In this document: piece after piece, positions 27,101-42,100 of the stretch | Position numbering within the stretch: the first letter of the stretch is position 1 | Layout of the letters: each line of letters opens with the position of its first letter | NCBI RefSeq assembly: GCF_024586455.1 | Contig: NC_065922.1 | Location: 30,748,089 to 30,812,088 of the forward strand | Reading direction: 5' to 3' | Origin: Bactrocera neohumeralis | Taxonomy: Eukaryota; Arthropoda; Insecta; Diptera; Tephritidae | DNA length: 64,000 bases | Program-made: the position numbers and the translations under genes | Notes under the pieces: generated by a model | What the model saw: the letters and a program-made list of their open reading frames with translations, nothing else | What the model was told of the DNA's origin: nothing | Database searches by the model: none

Positions 27101-30100
27101 AGAGTCGTTCAGCTTCAATTCTTGGATGAGTTGAATTTTATGAACCCGAAAACCACAACAGCTCAAATTATTGCGGGCGATGGAAGATGGTCTTCTTCGA
27201 TGCTCTAATCCACAGCAATAGTACTCTGATGCCAATAGTGGCTTCGGTGAGCCCTATACTGGCTCTATGTGTGGTACGAAATCGATATATGATTGCTGGA
27301 ATTACCGATTTTGCTGGGCGATTTTTGTAAATATGCGTTAAATTTTTTCGCCGTTAGTCTGAGTATTATGAAAATGTACACCAAATTCAGTATAAGTCAA
27401 GTAACAGCTGCCAAAACACCAACTCCAAAAAAGTATTAAAAACTACACGCCTAAAACACAGCACTCGTAAATTGCCTCAATGATACCACGGCGGGTAGTT
27501 TTGAAATATATTTGCCTTTATTCGCCTTGTTTTTGTTGTAGTTTCTCAGCTGTTAGTTTTCTGAAATAAATACTGTTTGCCAATAGATTTAATCACACTA
27601 GTAGATAGTAACCCAAGAATATGCGCTGCACAGTCGACTTTTAGCCATCATGTTATAAGAAACATAATTTGCTGGTAATTCCGGCTGATTCCGAAATTGT
27701 TCGGGATTAAAAGTTCCTGTAAAAAACCATCAAGTGAATGAAATATTATACAAAATTCTTATGTTCGGTGTTGTTTTGCCCACACTGCCATATATTTACC
27801 ATATGTTTACTGGTAATAAAGTAGAGAGATACGATTTGGCATTGTTTATCATGAAATCTTGCCAGCTATATACTAGTGAAGTACTCTGATGCCGATTAAG
27901 TACATTTTTATAGGTTATTTTCAAGCAAGAAATAAAAGTATAATCTTGCTGTATTTATTTGTGTATCATTACTGAAAACATAGGCCAGACTTTCCATGAT
28001 ATTTTGTTTTTCAGAATTTTCAATCATACCTATAGATCTCATGAATCCATTATCTATAGAATTCTTGAGCTCTACAATGGTTATGAAGTAATTTCCGCTC
28101 AATGCCATAATTTTACTTCACAATAATTAAATGTAAAAAACTCGTTATTATTTCTACACAACCACCCCACATCTTTGTAAAAGTGATTCACAATAGGTAT
28201 GTGCAAGAAAATTAGTTAGTAAGAATAAGTTAGCGTGCAAATTACCATCACTTCAGTGAAATATTATGAAAGCTTAAGAAACTCCCAGTTTTGAAATTTC
28301 AAGGCACTTCCCTCTTACACATTTTCTCATATAACATACACATTCTTGTACAATCCATTGTATCAGTATAGTATATATGTACATAGCATAGCACATGTAA
28401 GCTCTCTTGTATTTCAACATTTGTAAAATGAATCAAATTTTTATGTGCACATTTGCATGCAACATGCAATTCCGTCATTCACATTTTCTCTCTTGCATGT
28501 TCTTTCATTTGCCTGCCCATTCGCCACATATCACATGCATTTACCATATGTTTCGAATGAATTTGCAACTGACGTTTTCCAAAGGACCTCACAAATTGCA
28601 CAATAAGCTTTACATTTGTATGCCAAAAGAAAAATGACGCAGTGCCTCTCAGCGCAAAAAGGCGGTCGTAATGCTCAAAAATAACCCAGAAATGTGAATT
28701 TATCGAAGTGATTTTTAGTAGCTTTCGTTTGATAGTCCAAATGTCTGATTACACTGCTGAAAATATAAAAGAAAGTCCGTACGTGAGGAGTTAAATTCTT
28801 ACTTTTTCATATTTTTGTTCAATATCATTTTTTTGTTGATTAATTTAAAAATCTCCTAGATTATTTATTTTATCCCTTGTGATAAATCCTTTCGTCGGTC
28901 ACAAGCTATGTACTGTACCTTAAACGAATATTTGGGTAACATTTTGCCATCTATCTCTTGCCAAGTGACCTTTTGTCAGCGTATTTCCTCTTCAACAGCA
29001 ATTTACTCTGGTTCTCAAAGACGCGTTTTCGTTAGCATAGTACTCTAATGTATTTTCTTAACTAGTCACAGTATTTATTAGTTATTGTGCCATTTTTAGC
29101 GACGTCTCACTTTGAAAATTTCAATATTACTGAGCTGAAATTTCCACTCACCTCAGCAAGTAAATTACGACAGGTAGTTTTACTGTGAACAACGCCTTCA
29201 AAAATTGATGTTGAATTCAATACATGGTGTGTGCTATTGTACCTGTTGAGCGAAGTCCAGAACAAGGGACAGTATATTTAACACGCACCTTTTTGTGCCA
29301 GAGATGCTTCATAAATAATGTTAATGTGTTGGCTCTTCAAATCTTACAACTATTACTAAGTTAAAAAGATAGTTTCAATCTTTTTGGCAAAAAGTTTTAT
29401 CGATCGAGTCCTCTCGGTTGCCAGGACTAGGAGTATATATTTATGTTATTCCTTGGAAGCATTAATTTGGCAAGAGAGAAAGCTTATACCAAATAAAATG
29501 TAAAATATTAAATTAACTAACTCATTTCTATAATTCTCTTTATTTATATGAATATATGTAAAACCGTTCAACAATTTCGCATATTTCCACAGTAAACTAT
29601 TTTTAACACAATTTCTTAATATTTAGGAATCTAGTTTTTAAAATCTTTCTATTTAAAAATTTTGTTTTTGGATAGATTTTATCCTCCATACAATTTTCAG
29701 CAGATTTTTTTCCGGTTTCTACTTTCAGAGTAAATACTTTCGTCGTCCTTTAGGTCTTTGCTATTGCCGTGATTAATACTATAACATATTGTCCAATCTG
29801 GAAAATAATCTTTAGTTTTCCGAAAGTCATTAAATCATCTGCATTTGTCGATACTCCACCAACAGCTTCTATAACTATCAGGAAAATATAGGCGCTAAAA
29901 CTATTTTGTGTTTGAGTTTGAATTGCAATTTGAATATTCATAGGAGTATTTTTGAAATTCACTCTAGTTATTTCTTTTGTTAAGAGCCCTTCACTGTACG
30001 TTTTACGGCGGTCTTCGCTTCGATACCATTTATAAGTAGTTCTCTACTATTGAAAATTTTGTTTTAAAAATATCTCATAATTCTCTTACGAACTACTTTC

Positions 30101-33100
30101 AAGGTAAGATTGTACGTATAGTTCTTGTTCGTTTAATAAATCTTTGATTCCTGTGTGGGGAAATCCCGTCATATTGTATTTAAATGAAAGCTCACACCAA
30201 GCTACATAGTGCAGGGGGTAAAAATATATTTGTGAAAGGCAACCAACAAAAGATGTATAATATTCGGAACTTTATCTTTTTTGTTTTCTAAAACTCTCCT
30301 GAAGACTAAGTTTGGAGCGATCCAGCTACGCGAATGTAATTCTAGTTATTGTCATCTATGTCATATGGTTATCCAGATCCATTGGACCTTATTTGGCAAA
30401 AAACTATAAAACCGAAACAGACAAATTTTGGCATCCTATAGATAATTTTATCTTTATAATTAAATTTATTCAAAAAATAGACGTTTTCGGATCGCTCTGT
30501 AAACTTCCGCCCATTTCAGTTGCTTTTATGTGATTACATCTGTTACCATAAATAACAGTGACAAAAAAACGTGATTTCCAGTACACTATCTAATTTTTTT
30601 AGTATATTGTATATGATTTAACAAACAAGTTACAACACAACTTAAAAATTTTACATCAAGCTCTCGAAAATCCTACGCTAACCTAAATTACATAAATATT
30701 ATTATTTTAGTCTTATAACTAAAATATAAGCACAATCTCAAATGGAGCTCATGATACATTCACAGGTACTGGGTAGTTTAACCATTTCTTCCTTCATCAC
30801 TCCGTCCATCAAGACAACCAATTTACGATAGGTGAAGTTTTGTTTACATTTCGGTATATCTTCCAGCGGCAGGGTACTATTCTCTTCGCCAGGTCGCTCC
30901 TCATTTTCGCATTCCTCTACTAGAACACCTTGCTTATGTTGCTCATATTGCACCACCAATAACCACTTGGCATCCTCTGACATCGCACCTTCCGGATAAA
31001 TCAGGTTTGTTATGGTATTGCAAGGTTTCTTCACCACCTCGATCTCCATACGTGTTGCTATATTCAGTGGCATCGCCATATCATCTGTGAAATATGCTCT
31101 GAATTTTTCAAACTCTTTTGGATCGATTTTGTCTAAACGTGTAGCCTCCATATAGTTTTCAACCTCCTTGCAATATGACTTTCCGGCACGACGTTCGGCG
31201 CAAACGATTTCATCATCTTCAAGTTCTTCTCTTGCCACTCCCGTGTTATATACCATAAGACCTTCGTCAAGTTTAAATATGCTCTGCAGTTTGTGCATAA
31301 TGTCTTTAGAAGGATCAGCAATGGGCGCAGGTCTGGCGCTAGTTTGTAGGACTATCAGGGATATTGTTAGTATTTTAAGTAATGAGTTTAGCGTCGAAGT
31401 CATCTTGAATTTGCGAACGTGTAGTTTAATGTTCCGAGTTTTAAATACGCTGCTGTTTGTAGTTCTTAGTGATGAGTTTTTAGCTGTGTGTTTTACTGTC
31501 AACTTAGCGCTAACGACTGACGTCTGGAGTCGATTTGCAGCTCATTTTATAGCTGGACGCGCAGTAATGCATAAGCAATATTTTTTTACCTACGCACGGT
31601 TTTCAAAGAGGTAAGGGTATTCCCAGCTACTTAAGGAATTTCGCTTCGGCTGGGAAAACCCCAGTCGTGTGTGCTTGTAACTTAGTTCTGTCATTATTCT
31701 GAAATTGTGCATTTTTATGGTAATTAACACAATGCCACAACACTTTGGTTTGACTTTAACCATTTCATTGTTCCATTTTTTATAGAATCCTATCCCAAAA
31801 ACTATTGCTGAAATGTACTATACATTATATGTGATGCTCAGACTGTGAAAAGTACTGCAGAATGTTCAATATTCGTTATAAAATTTAGCTTGTTCAAATC
31901 ATCACTGGACTCCATTTTTAAATAACAAATCGAAACAGTCGAAGCGATACCAAGCTAAGCTTCTCTTTCTCTTTTATTGAGATCATTATTTGTAAAAGAA
32001 CCACATAGGTTCAAATGAAGTTAACGATTATCTTATTTTGTTATAATTTTAGAACTAACTCTTTGGATCTTCCGTATCCTAAACTCTTAAACATTTTATC
32101 AACATAGCAGATCATTTTCCAATTCTGGACAATTCTCCCGCAGTGCTGTGCGCGATTTTATGATGTATTCAATATAAACTCTTGCGGAGCCTGGTATTAG
32201 ACGCAATGAAGCGTTAAGGTATTCTCACAACCGTTACGTATGGTGTGGAAAATTTAATGCGGTTGAGAAGTAATATGTTAAAAGTGGCCACACTGTTCAC
32301 AATGGCCTGCCAGCAGTAACGAAATTAGCAACATGAAATTGTATGCGAAGTAGTTGTATTTGGGTGACCGCAGTGTAAATTTACACCCCACGTATTCGCC
32401 GCACCCTTATACAAACGAATCAATGTTTTCAAGGCTATTTTTGCATGTGTGCCTACACGGCATATGGCTATGTAAGCAGCTTCACATAAGTAAGAGGATC
32501 ATGATTTCCTCGTTGAAAGTTGCAGTTTTACTGTTCGACTGGCTACTTTCGTTGCTGCTCTCCGTATTGGTGGTTTGGTATATGCCTCACATGCAGGAGT
32601 ACGAGGACGTAGTAGGTCCTTTAGTTCAATTCATGTGCTTATGTGTAAGTAACGGTCAGCGTTTAGCTAAGTTCTTGCATACTTTATACATTGGAATGCT
32701 CTGCAATGTCTGTTATTGAGATTCTGTTTAAATGGATGGTTCTATGTAGTGGGATTATGCGCATTTTGCGAGTGATAGTCATAAATCTATATTGTGTGGT
32801 ACCGTTGTGTTGAGTACGAACTTTTATTTTCGTGCATTTGGAGCGGATATCTCTAGATATTTATTTTGTGGTCGCTTTAGTCAAACATTATACTATATAT
32901 AGGACTTAATTAATAATTTCAATACTTATGCAATATAAAACAAAATATTTTCGACTTGTTTTGCAAAGTCCATCCTTTTGTTAATTTACAGATTTTTTTT
33001 ATTAATCATAGCTCATTGTAACAGTAATAAACCTTAAAAATTAATTATCTTTTGTGGGTGCGTTTTTAGTAACTTGCGTAATCTATATCTAACTAAGAAT

Positions 33101-36100
33101 AAAAAACAAAAATAGTAAGACTTTGTTCATAATTTTAGAATTATTAATTTATTCTTCGAAATCTCCCCGTCAAAGTAATCTCCCTTGGCCCCGATACACT
33201 TAAGCCAACGTTTTTTCCAATGCTCCAAACAGCTGTAAATTTCCGGAATAGTCTTCAATGCGCGTACGGATTCATGTTTAATGTCTTCAATTTACTCAAA
33301 ACGGTTTCCCTGCAGCGGTCATTTAAGTTTCCTGAATATCCAGAAGTCACACGGAGCTAAATCAGGCGTATGCGGTGGTTCCGGCACGATATTGGTTGCA
33401 AATTCGGCAAGAAACTCACGAAGAATCAGTGCAGTTTGAGATGGAGCATTATCGTGGTGTAAAAACATAGAGTTTCCGACCCATAATTCCGGCATCTTTC
33501 TACGAATCGCTTCTCACAAGCGACGCATAACTCCCCAAATAGTATTCTTTGTAGACATTTAGTTTGGCCGTTCGAAAGGAATTCGGAATGGACCACACCC
33601 CGATAATCGAAGAAAACTGTGTTAATATAATCTTAATTTTTGACCCGCTTTGACGTGGCTCGGGTCGTAAGTATAGATCCAAGGTTCATCGCTGGATGAA
33701 ACCCCGCGTTTCATGGCATCCTGGTAGTCAGAAAGCGTTGTTTCACGTTAACGTGACGCTGTTTTTCGAAAGAATTGACTGATTTTGAAACCAATCGGGC
33801 TTTCACTTTTTTATACCCAAATTATCTTTTCAAATGGTGTTCACCGATCCTTCCGGTACTCCAACGATGTCAGTAAGATCGATAGTCAAGTAAAATTTCC
33901 TTTGAATAATATGTACCAATCAAAAACACCTGCTCGCGACAAACAATTATCGTCGAAAGCCTTTTCCAACATTTTGAACGTTTCGGCACCAGAAATTTTA
34001 TACCAATCACAAAATTTAATGGAACTTTTTTGAATAATTTCACTCAACATAAAAATCGCGGGTCGAACTTTATGTACTTCAGAAATACAAGTGTAAGCTA
34101 AACACTGATAATAATTTTGATGTTTAGCACAGATGTCACTAAAAGTTATAGCAACCTAGAAAAAAATATTTGGACGAGTGGATTTCCCCGCGAAAATCAA
34201 AAAGTCTTACAATTTTTGTATTCATTCGTTATTTGTAGTGGTATGCAGAAAATTTAAAAAATATTCGTGCAATTGTTTTCTTTAAGATAATTTTTAAAAA
34301 GCATCTTTGTTTAGGCCAAAGGTGTCCCTTATATATTTAGAAATTACTAAGAAAATAATTAAGTATATCAAGTAAGCGAGTTCATTTAGAAACAGTTAAA
34401 TGATTGTTCGTCCATTTAACCCAAACATCCAAAACTTTAACTATTCAAGTGATTATAGCGATTTTTTTATGAATAATAGTTCACCGAAAAGTTTTAAATA
34501 AATATAATAAAAGCTGTGCTTACCTTTCGCATATATCGTCGGATTATAAGCAGCGAATTGACAGGTCGGCATATTTATGTTATTAACTAAACCCATTGAC
34601 ATACGAGATACAGATGCGCGCTGGAAAAGGCAGAGGAAAACTTGTTAATAAATAGCCGAGTAGATGCAGTAATTACAATTATTTACTTGTATAGATGAAT
34701 ATATATATATTTTCTTTTAAATAGTAATATTAAAAAAAAAAAACAAGAAAAATCGGTAACTTCTTTACAAGAACTTGATTCCGATTGTTTAGTTTGTATG
34801 ACAGATATATGCTACAGTGTTCCGAAATCGGCATACACAAATATACTATAGTGGTCCGATATCGGCCGTTTCGACAAATGAGCAGCTTCTTGGGAAGAAG
34901 AGGACATACGCAAATTAACAAAATAGTAACTCAAAAGTTCTGCGGGTCTGAATAAATCTAAAGAAAAAAAAACTGCTATTTTCCGTTAGTGCAAATAAAT
35001 CCTACGGTATTTTCACCACACGCAACACGTGTTTTTATAATAACACCGTGTTTTCGGATACTACCAAAACTTTAATTTAATCAAATGATTATAATCAAAT
35101 AAAACAATGAACGCAAAATGTCTTTTGTCCTTCATTGCTGACATTAGCTAATTTTAGTTTGGCTTAGCAAAGCCCACCAAAATAAATCCAGTTTCCCGAC
35201 TATTTCGCAAAAAACCCATAACCAAAACGTTCCAAATCTTTTCATAATCATTTCGTGGGAATTTCCTTACCCAAATAAAAAACCTTAAGTAAAAAAATTT
35301 TGCCAGGCTGGTTCTGCATTTTAAAGCACTTGCAGGTGCGAAAATACGTTAATTAATTCTTGAGGTCATTTCGTAATGAAATTATCAATAGCACGGACTG
35401 GGTTTTCCCAAAAGTGAATGTCTGTGCACACTGCTATATAAGGGGCTGCAAATCGACACAAAATGTCAGTCGCTGACACTGAGGTGACAGTGTAACGTAG
35501 AGCTAAAAACTCATAACTGACAGCAGCGCATTTAAAACTCGGAACATTCAACTACACGTTCGCAAATTCAAGATGACTTCCAAACTACGTTCAATGCTTA
35601 AAATACTAACAATATTCCTGATAGTTCTTCAAACTAGCGCCAGACCTGCGCCCATTGCTGATCCTTCTAAAGACATTATGGAGAAACTGCAGAGCATATT
35701 TAAACTTGACGAAGGTCTTATGGTATATAACACGGGAGTGGCAAGAGAAGAACTTGAAGATGACGAAATCGTTTGCGCCGAACGTCGTGCCGGAAAGTCA
35801 TATTGCAAGGAGGTTGAAAACTATATGGAGGCTACACGTCTTGACAAAATCGACCCAAAAGAGTTTGAAAAATTCAGAGCATATTTCACAGATGATATGG
35901 CGTTGCCACTGAATATAGCAACACGTATGGAGATCGAGGTGGCGAAGAAACCTTGCAATACCATAACAAACCTGATTTATCCCGAAGGTGCGATGTCAGA
36001 GGATGCCAAGTGGTTATTGGTGGTGCAATATGAGCAACATAAGCAAGGTGTTTTGGTGGAGGAGTGCGAAAATGAGGAGCGATCTGGGGAAGAGAATAGC

Positions 36101-39100
36101 ACCTTGCAGTTGGAGGATATTGCGAAATGTAAACAAAACTTCACCTATCGTAAATTGGTTGTGTTGATAGACGGCGTGATGAAGGAAGAAATGGTTAAAC
36201 TGCCAAGTACCTGTGAATGTATCATGAGCGCCATTTGAGATTATACTTGGTTATGAAAGGAAAAAAATATTCAGTGTAGGATGGTTTGGATTCTTTATAA
36301 AAAATGTCAAAAAAATTTCAGATAGAATTAACAAAAATTTACAACTTTTCGATGTTGTTCATGGTAGTAGAACCAAGTAGAGAAATATGTATGTATGTGA
36401 AATATAACCGAAATGAAATATAAGTAAGGAAATATATGAATTAAGCCTATGGACTCCGCTTATACAAGTATTTATTACAATAGATTATTCTCTTAGGTTC
36501 TTTGAAATAAGAGCAAATCATCGGAATAATTATGTGTTTTGGTGCTATTGATGTAGTGTGGGTGTGAGATGCACTGTAGCGTTTGATTTGCTAGAAATTT
36601 GGCATAGATTGTGAATACTATGGGTTTGTAAAAATATTTCTGAAAATTTTTTTCGGTTTTCACGACAACTTTGTTTTGGATATAATGTCTTTTAAATTTT
36701 TTTGGCATAAACAATGCATGTTGTGTCTCCAAATGAACTTTTCTGAATGAATGTTATGAATTGCATGTCTGAGTCTGTTAAGTAAACTTGGCTATCGTTG
36801 AAAAAAATTTATATATATATGAATTAATGACAACTAAGAGCGCACACCCCTTAATGCATTACGCACAAAATAAATAATTATTAAATTTCAAAAGTGTTTT
36901 CAACCTCATATTACTTACCCCATGTGTTGGTATTGCATCAATATCGACTAGCGGACAGGAAGACCGATGCTGTTGCTGGAATTTCGGTTGATAGGGTTCC
37001 AGCATGCGTATTTTACCCCAGCGGTTAAAGAACAGCACGATGGCGCCAACCCAAAGCATCAACACTAGGCCCACAATGATCACCTCTTCGGGTCGTACCA
37101 CGATTTTGGGACCTTGAAGCAGAAATTAAAAAATAAATACAATGATATAGACATCAAAGTTCAAGTAACTCGGGTATACAGAAAAATTTTTAAATATCAA
37201 CTAACAGTAAATAAAAATAAATCAAGGGAATACTTTCAGTTTGTGCGCAAAGCGTTATAATACCCTTAACGGTTTAAAAATCGTTATCTAGATTTCGACA
37301 GGAATTTGAGTTTATTCGGTGATTGCAGTTTTGTCTCCGGTAATCTTTCATGCCAAATTTCGTGAAAATACCTTTTCATATAAAAAAGTTTTCATACAAG
37401 TGCTTGATTTTGATCGATCAGTTTGTATGGCGGCTATATGGTATAGTGGTCTCATCTGAATCATTTATTCGTGGATTGTAGCGTTACCTTGGACAATAGT
37501 CCATGTACGAAATTTCGTGAAGATATCTTGTCAAATAATAAAAATTTCTACACAAGGACGTGATTGGGACTTCATTTTGACCGAACAGCTTGTATGATGG
37601 CAGCTATATGGTGTAGTGGTCTCATCTCAACCATTAATTCGTGGATTGCAGCGCTGCTTCAGACAATTCGTGAAGATATCTGCCCAAATACAATTTTTTT
37701 CCATACAAAGACTTGATTTTGATCCATCAGTTCGTCTGGCAGCCGTGTGCTAAAGTGGTTCGATATGGGCGATTCCGACATATAAACAGCTTCTTGGGGA
37801 GAAAAAGCCGCACGCAAATTTTAAGATTGATATCTTAAAAACTGGTGGACTAGTTATCGTACATATGTACAAGCTTTAGAATAAAAAATATTCACAATTT
37901 TCTTGCACTTCGCTTTGTGTACGATTTTTAATTAAAAGTGAACGGAAATGTTCAGATTACCCAGAAACCTGTGAATTCCATTTTTAAGTGGCTTTTTTTG
38001 CACTTTGACAAATGAAGACAAATGAAATGAAAATCACCATTAAAGAAAAACACACAGCTGACAATGAGCGAGTAGTGGTCGCTCATCCAGCTTGTGCTGA
38101 TGTTAAAGGCAACAATAGCAATAAAGTCAATGAGTCGCATTGCTGCACAAATCACAGCGACGACTTTTAATTACTACCTTAATGGCAGGTAGATATACTG
38201 GTAATTTGTTTTAATTACTTGCAAGCCAAGTAACAGTTGCAGGATAATGCGGGAAATCGTAAATTACATGAAATTCAATATACATATATACCGTTAATGC
38301 GCACGTGTCCAAGTGGAAGATAAATATGAGACGCAGTGCAGGCATGCATATATACATGTATATATGTACATTATATACACCTGCTTTCAATGTACATACA
38401 TACATATGTGCATGTATGTCTGTTTTTTCGTGTAAACAGTAGCATATCCTTGAATCGCTTGAAAGTCATATGTGTATGGCTTGAACTTCGTTGCGCTTGT
38501 CACCGGCACAACCGCTGATGTCTCCGTTGCCGATCACATTACGTACGTTTCTCCTTGTTAGCAGTTTCCTTTCAGCACACTCACACGCATACAAGCGCGC
38601 GATTGTATGTGCGTACGTTCGAACATATGGCTGCAAGTACATGGCAAATGTAATATGTGTTCCATATATGCACATGTGTGTGTGTCGTTGCCATTGTATG
38701 TGTTGCCACATCACGTGCCACAGCGGTTTGGGTTGAAATTGCGTGCGGCTCGTGCTAAGGCTTTGATCCCTGCGTTCACCTTTGGTCGGAAAAATGAATA
38801 TAATTTCCGCTGAGTTTTTTTTCGTGTATTTCACTACCCGATTGTCAAACGCATATGTGCCACCGACTTGTTTACATGCTTGCACATAGCGATGAAAAGT
38901 TACCCTGCCGGAATGTTTGTAAGTTGGCAAGCGAAAGTTTTTATTGTAAAATTTTGAATAGTCCTTTCAAAGAAAAGGTCGACAATGTTTGAGCTACCGC
39001 ATTAAAAACTAGAAGTTAATACATATGAAATTACCGTATAAAGATCCACTTCACTGACACAAAATTAGGCAAATTAATACATTTCATCTTGAAATTTAAA

Positions 39101-42100
39101 GTATGGAAAAGTGGATAATTTACGTATAAAACGGTCGTGATCCAAGCAGCTTCAAGCTTGACACAAAATTAGGCTAATATGAGAATACATTTCATCTTGT
39201 TTGATATTTCTGAAACGGATGGTTAAAGTATGGAAAAGTGGATTTTTTTACGTCTTCGACAAAATTTATTTGTGACTCACTCTCAGATCTATACGCTTTC
39301 GATTGTATTAATGCCATATGATTAGCTTCGAGTTCCGACAACTTGAACACCCTGCATTGAGCACCCTCGCGAGCTTCATATTTATGGCGATTTAGGACTG
39401 CGACCCCGATTTCTTTAGGCTAAATCATAATAGGCCATGAAATAGTATTGAGTTCGGTTGGAAACCTCATATTGTTTCACCCCAGTAAATACTCCTATCT
39501 CGAAGAATACTCCCATTTGTCGAAATATTTTTTTTCTGGGTTGGTATGACTATCAGTGACATCTGTGCTAAACTTCACATAAAAACAATCATTAGAGTTT
39601 AGTATACGCTTTCTCCGAAGTTCAAAATGGGTATTCGGCAATTTCTGTGATGAGTAAAATTATTCAACAAAGAAGTTTCATTAACTTTTGTGTTCGGAAT
39701 AAAATTTCTGGTACCGAAATGTTTAGAATATTGGAAAAGATCTTCGGTGTTAATTATTTGTCCCAAGCTAGTATTTTTGGTTGGTCCAAATTGGTTGGTA
39801 CAGATTAGTCGAATACGTGTTGACGAGAAACCACGTCCAGGACAGCCATCAACATCAACTGGTAATTAACACGTCAATAAAATAAAGTAATTGATGCTTG
39901 AGAATCGACCATTAGCAGTCAGAGATCTTACTGGCATCGTTGGAATATCGGAAGGATCAGTGAAAATGATTTTGAATGATCATTTGGGACTAACAAAATT
40001 GAAAGCACGATTGGTTCCAAAATGGCTAAATTTTTTCGAAAAACAGCGTCACGTTAACGTCTATGAAACAATGCTTTCCGACTACCAGGATGTCATGAAA
40101 CGTATTATTACTGGCGATGAGTCTTGGATCTATGCTTGCGTCCCGGAAACAAACGATCAACCAGTTGAATATCGTACAAAGGTAAGATGAAGCCGAATAA
40201 ACACGTCATCAAAGGAGGTCAAAAATCAGGGTTATGTTAACAGCTTTCTTCGATTATGGAGGTGTGGGGTACTCCGAATTCCTTCCGACCTGCCAAACTG
40301 TCAACAAGGAAATTACTTGATCGTTATGCGTCGTTTGCGCGAAGCTATTCGTAAAAATAGGCCGGAATTATGGCCGGACAACTCTTAATTTTTGCACCAC
40401 GCTAATGTACCGTCGCATACTGCATTGATTCTTCGTGAGTTTTTCCCCAAATTTTAAACCAGCGTATTCGCTTCATTTAGCTCCGTGTGGCTTTTGGCTA
40501 TTCAGCAAACTCAAACGACCGCTCTGGGGACGCGCCCTTTTGCGTCAATTGACGACATTAAGATCGCTACTCGCATTGAAGGCTACTCCGAAAATTGGCT
40601 TTAACAACTCGTTGGAGGATTGGAATAAATGTTGGCGCAGCGAATTAAGGCCAAGGCTGACTTCTTTGAAAACAAAATAGATTTTGAAGAATAAATTAAG
40701 AATTTTATAGTCATGAATAAAGTCTTACTATTTTTTCTAATAGCAGTATGTATATTTGATATATGGTATTATGAAAATTCTATACAAAGACTTTTGAAAT
40801 GGAATATATATGTAGTAATATGATTAAATATAATCACAATTTATTGCACCCTCTCAAAATGCAGTGTCATACTAAATTCCCTACGAGGTTCTTATAATTA
40901 TGTGGTATATGTAGTCGTACATAACTGAATGTCCCAGCATATACCCCCTCATTTTTTTCATTGTTTTCTTATTTACTTTCAACTCGACACATATATCTTT
41001 TCGGGAATATTTCAAAAGTACCACTCAAATCTCCTTTTCTACACTTCAGACACTGTTTACTGCATTGTACTTATGTATTTACTGCATTTTCCCTGACTGA
41101 TTTACTTCTTTCCTTGTTTGCTTTGTTCTTTGGTGGCCGCTGCTTGAAGTTTTTAACGAACGAATCCGTAAAATTTAAAGCATTTGCAGTAGTTGAGTGG
41201 GCTGTATTTCGACTTCTCATAAAATTACATTTGGAAGCAGCTTCTAGGACTTTTAATTTGTTGGAAATACAAATACAAAGCGAATATAAAGCACGAATTG
41301 TATACAATTGATACATCCTTTATAATTTTACTTTTCGTTCGTTTGCACATTTAATTTTCGTGGTTTACAGTTATTTCTATTTACTTAGCCGCCGAAAGGC
41401 ACAATTTTTCTTTGGTGCTGTAATATGTAAAGCAAATAATAATAAAATATACAGTAAATAAAGAATTGGAACCAATTTGAGAGCGAGTGGTATTACCAAA
41501 GCTAGAGAAGGGATAAGGCCAAAGGCCAATAACAACAAATTCTGTTTAGTAATGTTATATATATTAAAGATGTAGTGGCCAAGGTTTGGCAAATTATAAT
41601 CAAAAGCAAGGAGTCGAGAAGAGAAGGAAAGCTTGAGAAAAGTCAGCTGCTGAAACTCAAGATTTCTTAAAATCAGCAATTTAGGGATGTCATGTTCAAA
41701 AGGGATTATGGGGATAGTTAGTACAACAATTGTTTTGCTTTGTTGTTTGTTAGATTTCAGCTTTTTAAAAGAACTTGAGGCAGTTATACTATATGAAAGA
41801 TTAATAAACCAATTCTAAAACTCCCTTTTTTTGGAATGTCAAAAAAATTGCTCAAAACCCTAACACTAAGAATATCTTCAGAAAAAGAATTATTCATATT
41901 TCTTATTCTTTAAAATAATTTTTTTTTCTAGTTTCTTAACAAGTATTATATAGGGGTACATATCAAAATCTGTACTGGATCTCTGAAACTCTCTCGCAAA
42001 CACATCTTACATCATTCCAATTATGTGCTACAAACCTCTAGCTGAGTTTTGAGGATCATTTGGATTTATTGGACCTCAAGTTAGTTGTCAGTCATTTATC

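Noticed and set aside
29750..29962. Hydrophobic minus-strand frame that might be a receptor exon
   Set aside because: No flanking splice sites and no recognisable receptor motif.
31404..31502. Upstream ATG at 31502 for Spatzle-like B
   Set aside because: The extra 33 residues are basic and non-hydrophobic and would bury the signal peptide. The ATG at 31403 aligns with copy C.
32354..32719. 121-codon plus-strand frame
   Set aside because: No promoter, splice, homology or codon support; length is possible by chance in 64 kb.
38466..38930. 154-codon minus-strand frame and its plus-strand shadows
   Set aside because: Built on ACATA/TGTA-rich simple sequence; low-complexity composition.
41377..41679. 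Hydrophobic 100-codon minus-strand frame
   Set aside because: Leucine-rich because the DNA is AT-rich; no other support.
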